DNA of 64,000 bases from Phakellia ventilabrum (Eukaryota > Porifera > Demospongiae > Axinellida > Axinellidae), in contig OY997396.1 in NCBI GenBank assembly GCA_963921505.1, forward strand, positions 1,806,001 through 1,870,000. The letters are read 5' to 3'. The notes beneath the pieces are model-generated. The model was not told the origin of the DNA, did not search any database, and worked only from the letters and a program-made list of their open reading frames with translations. Shown here in pieces: positions 1 to 12,394 of the stretch (positions are counted from its first letter, which is position 1; the number at the start of each line of letters is the position of its first letter). Position numbers and translations under genes: made by a program.

Positions 1-395
1 GCTAGGATGAGGCTAGGTCACTGGATGGGGCTAGGTCATTGGATGAGGCTAGGATGAGGCTAGGTCACTGGATGAGGCTAGGTCACAGGAAGAGGCTACT
101 ATGAGGCTAGGTCACTGGATGGGGCTAGGCCATTGGATGAGGCTAGGATGAGGCTAGGTCACTGGATGAGGCTAGGATGAGGCTAGGTCACTGGATGAGG
201 CTAGGATGAGCGTAGGTCACTGGATGGGGCTAGGTCATTGGATGAGGCTAGGATGAGGCTAGGTCACTGGATGAGGCTAGGTCACAGGAAGAGGCTACTA
301 TGAGGCGAGGTCACTGGGTGGGGCTAGGTCACTGGATGTGGCTAGGTCACAGGAAGAGGCTACTATGAGGCGAGGTCACGGTCTCACTGGGTCAC
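1..395. repeat. GGATGAGGCTAG minisatellite
   Basis: Tandem array of related 11-bp (gatgaggctag) and ~18-bp (ctggatgaggctaggtca) units with higher-order repetition. It continues left out of the window and lies in an alpha-A intron. Confidence 0.9.
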
Positions 396-511
396 TCCAC
401 TCTACTCTACTCTGCCAAGAAGTTCACAAATTGTCCAGCAGGTAAGTGGATGAGCCTCACAAATATTATTAGCTTTGCAATATCATCTTAAAATTCCTGC
501 TTGTATCCCAC

Positions 512-3500
512 CTCGTTGCCGAAGATGTAGACCCGTCCGCTCTCTACCTTGCCCTGGGGGATGTCAGTGTACATGGGAGCACCCACCAATACATCATCAT
601 AGCTGCAGGTTTGGGGAGAATGCATAAAAGCAAGTATACTCCATTTGGGGTAATGGCAGTCACAGGTAGTACGTGTACTTTCTATCAGCCTAATGTCTGT
701 CTGTCTATCAGTCTGTGTGTGGGGGGGTAAAATTTAGCCTTGTACCCAGCCGGCTCAGCTGGGTTATGAGGCTAGGCAAAACTCCAAAAAGGTGACGGCT
801 TTATTCTGGTGTGTAAACCATCCACCAAGTTCCCAGCATATGCTCTACCATATAATATGAGAACAGAAAATACAACCACCGGCGTACGCAAGGGGGGTTT
901 GCAAAAAAAAAAACTTGAGGCCTAGCATCACACAAAGTCATGGTTTACAAGCAGTCGGTTACGGTCGGTCCAGGAGCTATACACCTACTGCTTGCAGCCA
1001 GTCCAGGAGCCATACCCCTACTGCTTGCAGCCAGTCCAGGAGCTATACACCTACTGCTTGCAGCCAATCCAGGAGCCATACACCTACAGCTCACTGAGTA
1101 ATCCAGGGCTATGCCTCATTCCCAGGCCCCCGTTTTGTTCAGTTGCAAGAAGGTCTTTCCTTCACGTAGCTGAAAAAAGCAGGGACCTGGGGACAAGGCT
1201 AATCCAGTGTTAGATATATAGACTGTTTGGTTCGGCAACTCTCTACACATGCAGTTGTTTACAGAAGCCATTGTTGGATCCATGCCACCTCGCTTGCTAA
1301 AGGCAGTGTGCTTAGCAGGCATCCTTTATATGCTGAGTGAACAGGATGCGTGTGTACCAACAGCCATTGTAACCTAGAATGTCACTATGTACATGTACAC
1401 ATAAGCAGAGCAGTCAGTAGTACAAACTGAAACCTAATACAGACTGATTCAGTGAGGCAGGAGGCAACAGCTAGGTTGTTGACTGCCAGACAGGACAGGA
1501 CAAGGTCACATGCAGAAGCCAGGCTTCCGCATGAGTACTCCAGCTGTAGTTCTAACTCTCTTGAAGAGCTTTAATTGTGTTGATGTCAACGTGATAATGG
1601 CTCAAAGCTGAAGAAAAGTCGCTTGTCTAAGAAGCGAAAATGGAACATCAAGGATCCTTGCAAGTCCAGAGGGACGCCAAATGTTGGTCTCCGGGGACAT
1701 AGCTCGTACAGTAGTCTTGTGGGCCAGCCTCACTTTACATTTTGATAGAACTGAGTTGAACACTCTTTCGCTAACTTTGGCGGCTCATGTGCTCCTAATT
1801 ACCGTCACATGCAGGCACGCCCCCTGCACATTCCACTTCAGCTGTTTGTACCAGTAGCAAAGTGAAACACACTTGAGAGCCTGGGAATGAGGCCTCGTCA
1901 CAGTAGCACCTAAAAACCACGTGTTTATTTCAGACAAACTCATCTAACCACAGTGGTCCAGACCACAACGTTGTTCACATTCCTTGGCAAATCAAGGATT
2001 AAGTTCATCACATATCAAAGCCTAGGGCGTTTATCAAATTACGCCCTTGAGTGGTTTCATATCACATTCCAGACAAAATTAAAACATATGGTATCTCTTC
2101 TATACAATATTATGTATATATGGCTACACACTAATTCTCCGCCAGCTCACAGATCAGAGGAGTACCACAGTACACAGGTCCCACTGTATCATTGTCTCAT
2201 ACCAAAAGCTGGGACAGCTGAGTACGAGGTGGGAGTCGCTGGACTACTACTCAGTTAGGCAGATATGTCTTTAGCCATGGACAAAAAACAGTACCTTTGC
2301 TAAAAAAAACAGTACCTTTGCTAAAGGGCTAAATTTATTCACATAAGAGCGTAGCATTGTTAATCACTGCTGGAGCGAGAAATCACATGACTTCAAGGTC
2401 GCGCCTACCCGACATATTCACCAAACTGTACTGTTCTGTAGTCAATTTCAGACCACAAATGCCTGCCTTATCTATTACGATGTAATGATAACAGTGCTAG
2501 AAGCAACGATCCATTTTTTGGAAGTTGGAGCTACCCAAAACTAATTGCTAAGTGCAACAAGGCCAATAATCGAGACGTGCATGTATGGGCTCAGAATCTC
2601 AGCTTGCGTTTCTATATATGTATATATATATATAATTATGTTTTCGTCACACTTCACAAGGGCACGAGCTCAAAATGGCGCCTCTGGCAGTTACATGTAC
2701 GCTATCTTCAAGCTTGTGGTGCACGAAAGATCTGGACAAGTCTATCACATAATTTTATCAAGGAAGGCTTACAACAGCATCCGGATTAATAGAGTTTGTG
2801 TAACTTATTTATAAGTAGAGATATCAGCGCTTGAGTCAGACAGCGCAATCAAGCATTGCGAACAAGAGTTTCAAGCAGCATAGCCCGTTTCACACAGCAG
2901 CCATAGCTGATTCTTTACTACATGCACATGTAGTAGAGAGAAACGTCAATCTCCTAAAGACCAGTCACTTTTCCATAGCTTCTCCAGCAGCACTGGTTCC
3001 GGGTTTAATTGTTATTCATTCTCGAGACTGACTCTGTGTTGTTGTCGCATGCACCTTAAAATCTCTGCAAGGCATATTGCGCTTCTAGTTACTAATGGCC
3101 TATGGAGGTGGTTGTTATATAGAGTGACCACTATATGGCTGCCACATAATAGAAGTCCCACTTCGCAGAATCTTTGGCTTTGTGACAGAATGCAAGTTCC
3201 ATTGTCTGTGAAGCAGGGAATAGGTAGCTGTGCACTGGGACAACTTCAGTGAAACCATGCAGAGCAGCCGTAGCTTACATGCATTGCAAACACAAGCACA
3301 CACACACACACACACAGACACACACACACACACATATATCGCAAGCACAGCACAAATTCCACTCACCCATCATTGTTCAGATCAGCGGTTATCACAGAGT
3401 AGCCAAAGAACTCTCCAATCTGTCAGTCAGGACATAGTATGTATGATGTTTGCATTGCTACATGAAACTAATCAGTCACAGGTGAATTACATGTACATGT

Positions 3501-6500
3501 ACCTACATTATACATCTCCTTCCTTCGCTTCCTATCACCTACCCCTTCTACCCTAGCTTCCACCTCTCTCTACCCCTCCCTTCCACCTCTCTACCCCTCC
3601 GTTCCACCTCTTCCCCCCTCCCTCACACTCCACCACTAGCTCCCATCCCTTCCACCTCTCCACCCCTCCCTTCCACCTCTTCCCCCCTCCCTCACACTCC
3701 ACCAGCCCCTAGCTCCCATCCCTTCCACCTCTCCACCCCTCCATTCCACCTCTTCCCCCCTCCCTCACACTCCACCACTAGCTCTCATCCCTTCCACCTC
3801 TCCACCCCTCCCTTCCACCTCTTCCCCCTCCCTCACACTCCACCACTAGCTCCCATCCCTTCCACCTCTCCACCCCTCCCTTCCACCTCTTCCCCCCTCC
3901 CTCACACTCCACCAGCCCCTAGCACTCCACCACTAGCTCCCATCCCTTCCACCTCTCCACCCCTCCCTCACACTCCACCAGCCCCTAGCTCCCATCCCTT
4001 CCACCTCTCCACCCCTCCATTCCACCTCTTCCCCCCTCCCTCACACTCACATGTACCTCCTAAGCCGTTGCTTAAGTAAACTCAAGTCCATTCACTTTTG
4101 AGAGGGCAGTTCAGACTTTGTTCAAAAGAAAAATCTTAAAACTGTATTCCCCGCAACCTTTGAATAGTTCAAGCAAGTATAAAACAAGTCTTCATATCGT
4201 TGCCATAGCAGCAGAAATGCCTGAGGTCATTTTAGCCGAACATGGTCTACTACGAGAAAGAGTTGCATTACCTACTACTACCCACTCACACCAATTGCCA
4301 CACTCCACCAACATACTCTCACCCATCCGCCCACGTATCCCTCCCCTCCCCTCTCCTCCCCCTCCCCTCCCCTCACTCATTCACCCACTCACCTGTTCTC
4401 CTTCAGCTGTTGCCATCAAAAGTACGTCAGCACCACTCACGGGCGGAGATGGCACTTGATATACACTAATCTACGCATGTACACAAGATTAAGAGATGCA
4501 TATGAGATATCGGTATTTCTATTTGAAAATTATGCCTTTAAGCAGTACCAGATGTTCATACACATGAGGCACCTTACAAGGCGCTTTCTATGTAAACTCA
4601 TGTTACCTTTGAATATACATACAAGAGGGCAGAAACCGATCTTTGGTGAGTTTCAATACCTAATTGCCTGCTTCTATGGTAGCAGGAGTACGAGTCAGTC
4701 AGTCGGTAAAAATAATATCATTATGTATCTGTATACTCCTGTGCATACATGTATTTCTGCGTACATGTACATTGTTAACCACAGCTCCATATCTGGTAGG
4801 TTTGGTGATCTGCAGAGAGCTTACCAACTAGCTAGCGATGTAGCCACTTCATATGAACAGACACTAAGCATAACTGAAAAAGTACTGCTCAGTGTTAATT
4901 GCCGAGTGGGAAGTGAGTCAACTAATTGAGTTGGATTAAGACTCCGTGCATACATGAATATGTATGTACGTAAGTAGGTGCAATTATTGCAATTATTGCA
5001 CTTATTGCAAACCTATTTCCCGTGGTCGTGGCATTGCTTCCGTGTACATGCTGTAGAGCCAGAAAATGGAGTCGCCTGTGGGGAGGCGGCAGCAATTAGG
5101 GAGGCTACTTGCGCAGCAACACAGAAGTAGTGGTAGCGAGGAGAGGAGGGAACATCGGTGGGAGGTTCATCGACAGCAGGTAAGGCTGATTTGGCAGCAG
5201 GAAAGTGATGACCGCCGTTCTCAAAGCCTCGACTGACTGAACAGTCAAGCTGAGCAGTGTAATGCAACTCGATTCCCACAAGGCCCTTTGCATAGAATGC
5301 CAAATTTTATTAGCTAGGTCAGGAAGGCATCGAAGTACCTACAGGCCTGGCCATCTTGGTGCGATTTACAGCTTTTTTACAGCAATATGCAGCAGTTTAC
5401 AGCAATTTACAGCTTACCCTGTCACCCAGCAGTCTTGATCCAAAGCGTTTTACGCTTACTGTCAGAGACTTTCAGGCTTTGAGAAGCCAGTCTCACGCAG
5501 CCTGTACTCTTTCCACCATGTAACATATATCACATGCTTCAGCACTGAGGTCAAACTGCACATACTCGACACGGACATATGCGGCATACTGTCGTAACAC
5601 ACTCACAGTCCGCGCTCTGTCGCACGCACTTGTGCACATCCATGCTTGTGTGCTTGAATGAGTAATTAACACATCATGCATGCAAGAACACAGCATGTGC
5701 ACTCGTTCGCATACATTTTTATGTGATCATTAACATGCACACAATTAACACACTCTTTGCTAACACGCGCATCAGACACTCTCCCGAGCACTTAATATGT
5801 GAGTGTGCGCAAGTAATGCATAAACAATTTAGTAAGCACTCATGAGGGCACTTCTAGCGAGGATTCAAGGATTTTTGAGACACAAGGTTGTGTTTGGAAA
5901 CATAACCTTGTACCCCTTTAAAATTCTAAGGCATAAAACTCACCCTTCCATATCTTCCCGCAGTCTGATTGTAGCGAGGCACGCTGACGACGATGTCTGC
6001 ACGATTACCGGCTGAAGAATAGGAATACAATATCATTAGGGGGAGTCTGAGCAAATCCCCCACTAGTGAGGTCAAAGGTGACTCAGTTATGTCATGCACA
6101 TCCCTGCACCTATGATTACAGGTAGCCTCATTCCCAGGATCCATTCCCAAGCTGTTGGGAGTGTTCTACACAGGTTGAATAAAAGCTGAAACCTGGGAAA
6201 TTAGGCTATTTACAGGGACTGTCATCAGTGCTCATGATAACCTTTTAAAGCTATCCTGACACAAAGTCTGTTGACCTGACACTCAGAGATTTTGTCCCGA
6301 CATTTTAAATCAGTGATCCAACAATATTATTTCAAAACACAGTTACACTCAAGTCTGCGTTATTGAAATTCCACTCGGGGCTTAACGTCATCAAAAATCC
6401 AAAGTCTGTTCTGCTTGCGTAGAATGGTTGAATATTATACCAGTTTGTATAGCAACTATACAACAACAGCTGCAGTAGTAGGGTTTAGTTTACAGGCTCA

Positions 6501-9500
6501 ACTAAAACAGCAACAGCAGACACGAACGTGCTACAAACGCTAAAAAAACAGCTTGCAAAACTTAACAGACCTCGCTAGAAGACTAGCCTCGTACCCAGCC
6601 GTCCCAGCTGTTTTCGCTTCTTTTTTTTTTCTTACTGGAAGCAAAAAGAAGCTGGGATGGCTACAATGTAGGTACGAGGCTACCAGAGGACAGCAAACTG
6701 CAAACTTGGTATAGTAAGCTAGATTGAAGTTAGTTAGTTAGCCTTGGTGCACGTTTTTGTTCAGACATTGTGATGTGATTGGGTCCATACACGCACAATA
6801 ATAGACAGGAAATTCTCCAGTTACCGGATGTTATTGCAAGCTCTAGGAATCAAGTAAGTACACAATTGCATGCCTCGTGTATGCACTATAGTTCTGTTGA
6901 TATCTCAGCTATGGTGGAAAAGTGCTTCAACCAACAAATATTGTTAGAGTACAGAGTTAGAGTACACATATTGTGTGTGTGTGTGTGTATAGAGGTATGT
7001 ACACATGCAGTGTTTTACCTCCTCTTGGATTGGAGATGTAGCCGCTAGTAACCCGGTAACCTAAGGGACAGAAGCCAAATGTAAGGACTGTACATGTGAC
7101 AGTAGGATATGACAATTTGCTGTTGCAAAGATATGCAGGCCAGGAATTAAATTAAATTTGGGGAGGGAAAATTATATTCTCACAACTGGGAACACGTTCA
7201 GCTGGTACTAAGACTACTTTACATTCCTGCGTCTGTTTGTGTGAGTCTATCTGCACTTCTCACGTGCGCCAGGTTACGCCATTACGTTACTATGACACCG
7301 TAGCCATAAGCACAGTGGTAGCTACTGGAAGTTTGCAGGCCGAATAGGCCAAGGTACGTCTAGTTTAGTATTGTCTAGACAGCGAAGAAGTAGTAGGTAC
7401 ATGTAGCGATGATACTTCTGTTTTGGTAAGTTCTTGCAGCTAACTGAAAGCACACTACGAAATCGACCAGTCAGCACTTTTGCTGGAAGCTGTGTGAGAT
7501 GAGACAACTTGATCTGTTTCCATGGCTGCAGCAAGCTCTTCAGTTGTACGATTTAAACTACCCAGCTGGTCTTTAGATATAAACTGTCAACCTTGTTTCT
7601 AGATAGGCCCTTGGCCTAGATAGACCCCTGTGGCGCCTGCTAAGGTTTATGACTAATGCTGAATAGACAGAATTATAATACACAGTCTGTGCAGAAAATG
7701 CAGCAGTATAATTTTACATTCTGATTTCCATACTCCCATCAAAACCATATAAGGCATGCAACGCAAACGGCACATACTGACAAACCTGTATATATATCAT
7801 TGACTTCCACCAGAGTCCCAGTAGAGTCTGGTACCAAGACATTACCCAGCACTGGACTCTGACCAAGGTTTAGTCCAGTTCCCAGACTACCACTGTTGTA
7901 CTCATAGTACCACAATACACCTACAGCAGTAGAGAGGAGGAATCACTGTACAATCTACTAGTAAACATTACCATCATTACCATACCATATTTACGTGTAC
8001 TGTCAAGGGGGAGGGGGGAGGTCACTCCCATAGACTCTATAGTCACAACTGTGATCACAGTCGGTCAGCGGTCAATGGTCAAAGCCACTCAAAAGGGCTA
8101 CGAATAGTAGCTACAAGAAATATAGATTCACTGGCTTCCTTTATTGTCTGAGAACTGCAGCTGTCCTCAACCACACAAAAAATTCACCGTTCTACCCTAC
8201 GTGCCACGCATGTGAGAAAATATATCAGGCCCACAGCTAGCTAAAGTGAAATGCACATGTGGGTGTGGAACGAGGCTACCAATTAAAACCCTCGCCACCC
8301 CCCCCCCCCCGGCCTCTTGGGGGAAACACCATATAGACGATCAGCAGAATAATTACAGTTTTTAATTTCACATAGCCAACTGGTACATACCCCAGAGCTT
8401 CATATAACACTCCACAAAATTTTGCGGAATGACGTTCATTCATAATAACCCAGCAAATATTGATTACACAATATTGGTTTTAATGTTAGATGGGTTCTTT
8501 CCTCATTTTAGACTTCACGAAATATATACTACAGACACCACACACACCATAGACATTACGTCAATATAAAGGTATGTGTTGACAAAAGTACTTTTCATAA
8601 AGTCTAAAATGAAGAACCTAGCACTAGATATGAACACAAACATGTTAGTAATAGGTGCACGGCTGGCAGTATGCACACCTTGGCAAGCATTAGCAATTGC
8701 TACTATACATTATCAGACTTTACAATACCTTTCAGTAGATCAAAACCTGGAGCACCGATGGCAATGAGGTCATCCTACGTGATTGAGAATAGCACATATA
8801 TGTAAAAGGCCATTTATGTACCACAGCGGCCAAAGGCATCATTAAGAGTGTAAACCTGGTATAAGTAGCAAGACAATTTTGTCATACTCCACCAGCCCGA
8901 CTCCAAGTGCATTTTTGCACATTCCCACCAAAAAATCCTTATGAATCCCAATACCAGGGCTTTATTTAGGGGGGGTGGGGCATTCGCCCCCCCTTGAAAC
9001 TTTGTGCCCCCCTTTGGGGATTCAACCATTCAAATTTGAATTCTGCTCACTATATGCACGCCCCCCCCCCCCCCCCCCAAATGTCTTCCGCCGTGTTTTT
9101 GCCCCCCTTGGGGATTTTCCTAGATGAACCCCTTAATACTAAATGTACAATCATGTATACAGACAAAAACTCACTGTAATGACTGCCCCTGCTCCAGCAG
9201 TGCAATAGGCCTGACCCACAGCCTCTATCGGTCGTCCCCCCATACTCGCTGTGAATTAAAATAAGGAGCGTGCAACATAACAACACGGCTACACTGCATC
9301 AAATATGTGTAGCCATGCTAGGGATGGGCTAATATTATTGGTGGGCCTTTGCTAGAGGTGGGCCACTTACTAGAGTTACATGTACATGTAGGTGGATGCC
9401 TTTGACAGACATGGGCTCTTATTAGAATTGGGTACCTAATTACTATTCATAGAGGATAGCACACCACTTCGGCTCCATTTGCAAAAGTGTGAATATCATT

Positions 9501-12362
9501 ATGCTACTTTGATCGTGCTCACCATATGGCTTTCTTGTAAAGTACTATGTGGGTTGACCATGTCTGCGGTTAAGGCTTACTGTGCAATTTGGAGGTTCTG
9601 AATTTTGCGTGAATCTATCTTTTGCTTACGACAGTCTTGAACGCATTGTAGCTTCTACACACATTTGGTTAGGAGCAGGCATAAAGTTTTCGCTTCAGTG
9701 ACTTCTAGTTGGCAAGTTATGGCTGTACCATGTACTTCCGTGTTAAACCAGTCAGAAGCGGCTATTATTTTAACTTCATAGCACTGTCAAGGAAAATTTT
9801 GTCGATGGAAAGGGAAAATCGCTTCATGTGGCCCTAAAACGAGTTGAAATTTCGCCGTTATAGCGCTTGATCTGATGCTGTAAAGACCGCCCAAATGGTA
9901 TAATCTGACACAAAAGAACTTGAGAGTTAGAGTCACTCTACCAGGGTACCTTGAAGCTCTGAAAGCAAGGCAGTTGTAAAGAACTACTAGCAGGCTGCCA
10001 TTTAGTCGTTGCACCTAGCCTGGAGGTAGTGGACTTGCAGCGGTATATGCATGTGCCTTGATAGCTAATAAATTAATAATACACCCACCCCGTACCCCTA
10101 ATATACGGTTTGACTACAGAGGCAGCTACGTAGGACTTCTGCCAGAGGTGGGGTTTTATTAGAGGCAGGCTTCTTTATCACAGCCATAGGCGGGGACGGC
10201 TTTTACTAGAGAGGAAGCGATAGACCTTAGTCTTTCTATAGGGCCAGACTATAGGAGCACATGGGCCCTTCTAGCTAGTCGGCTTGTAATCAGCTTCCTC
10301 AAATCACTAAACTTCAAGATCAAAGCTTACCACACTGTCTACGGGTTCTAATTTGGGTAGGCTTAATTACAGGCCTAATCTCATAGCTATTGTAGAGCTA
10401 ATGCTATTTGAAACAATGATATTTCACTGTTGCTATGTGAAATTTCACTGTTGTTATGTGAAATTTCACTGTTGTTGGGAGCTATAAGATTAACATGTGA
10501 TAGCATGGTTTGGAGTGAAATTTGGGATAAATCATACTCGTAATGTACCTAGGATGGTAAATTGCACTCGGCTTCGCCTCGTGTAATTTAACCCGATCCT
10601 TGGTACATTACTCGTATGATTTATCCCAAATTTCACTCCAAACCATGCTATTAATAGAAGTGCACGGGCATGTGCATGCTTGAGGTTATATGAGAGGCAT
10701 AACTCACAGCAGGGCTGTAGAGAGCGCACATTAGTGAGATTCCTATCAGTAATATAGCATCTCCCCAATGGCAGTGGGCCCAGAGTAACCAGTTCACTCC
10801 AGCGAGGTGCACAAACCTGTGTGTGTGTGTATGTGTGTGTGTGTGTGTGCATGCATGCATGCGCATGTGTATGTGTATGTGTGTGAGTGCACATACATGT
10901 GCATATGCATGTGGCATATAATCAGTGTTCTTTATAGGGTTCAATTTATTCAATAATGTAGCATTGTTACACATTATTGGGGCAAGAAATCACTTGGCTT
11001 CCGGGTCACGCCTACTCTGACATATTCGCCAGTACAAAAACATAAAAACATCCTTGTTTACACATGCTTTCCCGTATTTTCTCCATTTAGTGCTCACTTT
11101 ATCCCCCATTACTAAAGGGTCTACATTTAATTTGTAGCTATTAGGTAATTAGCTAACAGTCAAGGGCCATAACACATGTATATGCTATACACACCAGAAC
11201 GTTCTCTCCAGTGCTCAACACCAAGGCGCCCAGTAGCTGTCCGGTCTTGTTCTCAAACTCTCTAGGAGTAAGGCCAGGTCGTGGGGGCGTCTGAGCTGCA
11301 GCTACAGGGGAAGAAATCCCAAACAACATTTCTGAAAAATGGAAGGAGTTTTTCAGATACAGAACATAGCACTGGAAAGTTTTACACTGCAACTGGGATA
11401 CGGGAAGGGGCAAATCTCCACCCTAACCTAAGCCCCCCCCCCCCCAAATTTCAGACAAGACTACCATTTGTTTTAACTTCAAATATTATTAATATTGCTT
11501 TCAGGACTTTGACTCCAAAATGGCTTTAGAATCAATCTTAGGGAATGTAAAAATCAAAATTTTTCTGGGGGGGTTATGCCCCCAGACCCTCTAGCAATTT
11601 GTGCTTCAAAGAAGCACAGGTCACTGCTTCTCCCCCGCCCCCCCCCCCCCCCCCCCTCCCCTCCCCAACTTAAAATCCTATATGAAACCCCGCCATCAAC
11701 GATGTCACGGTATGTAGACTCAGACTACATGTTGCCAAATGATACTGAGTGTTTATCAAGACAGAACACTAAACAACTCACCTAAAATCACCTTTAGCAT
11801 ATTATACTCTTACAATGTTCTGCCCAGGATTGTCTGCAGCTAGACTTTCGCGGATGGCACATTATTATCGTGATTAAACACACGTGATGCTTACGTACAT
11901 CGTTCACTAAAGCACAATTATCATATCATAAGCTTACGTCAATTAAAATCGGCAAATTTAAATTTCGGCAATATTAAAACCTAGCCGTTTTCAGCCATTT
12001 CGTCAAATTTTCCCGCCATGCGGTAGTATTACATTTTGTGCCTTTTGAGCAGCACCAGCCAACTTACGCCGATGGTCAAACAGTCGACCATCCCCAGTTC
12101 CGTTATCATCATCAACAGATACATCCGGCAAATCAAAAGTATTGGGGTCCCCAGTGACTCCTTCACATAGTCCTGGAGAAATGGGGCAGCTGAAAATCAG
12201 TCCTGACTGGTTTGATGCGGGCAAGCCTGGGTCAGCAAGGTCCAGTCCTCCGGGATAGGTGCCTTTTGGAGCTCCTATGATGATTCTAGGAGGATGTGTG
12301 TGTGTGTGTGTGTATGTATGTGTGTGTGTGTGTGTGTGTGTGTATGTATATGTGTGTATGTA

Positions 12363-12394
<32 letters not shown>

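Noticed and set aside
1-395. CRISPR-like direct repeats
   Set aside because: Units are contiguous minisatellite copies without unique spacers, in an animal intron.
915-1097. Repetitive open frame with SRSYTPTACSQ units
   Set aside because: Arises from the 33-bp tandem repeat, whose length is a multiple of three; no acceptor/donor and intronic.
4118-4459. 113-codon open frame
   Set aside because: Built from pyrimidine-rich repeat and a fold-back fragment, and overlaps the alpha-A exon 4393-4470 on the wrong strand.
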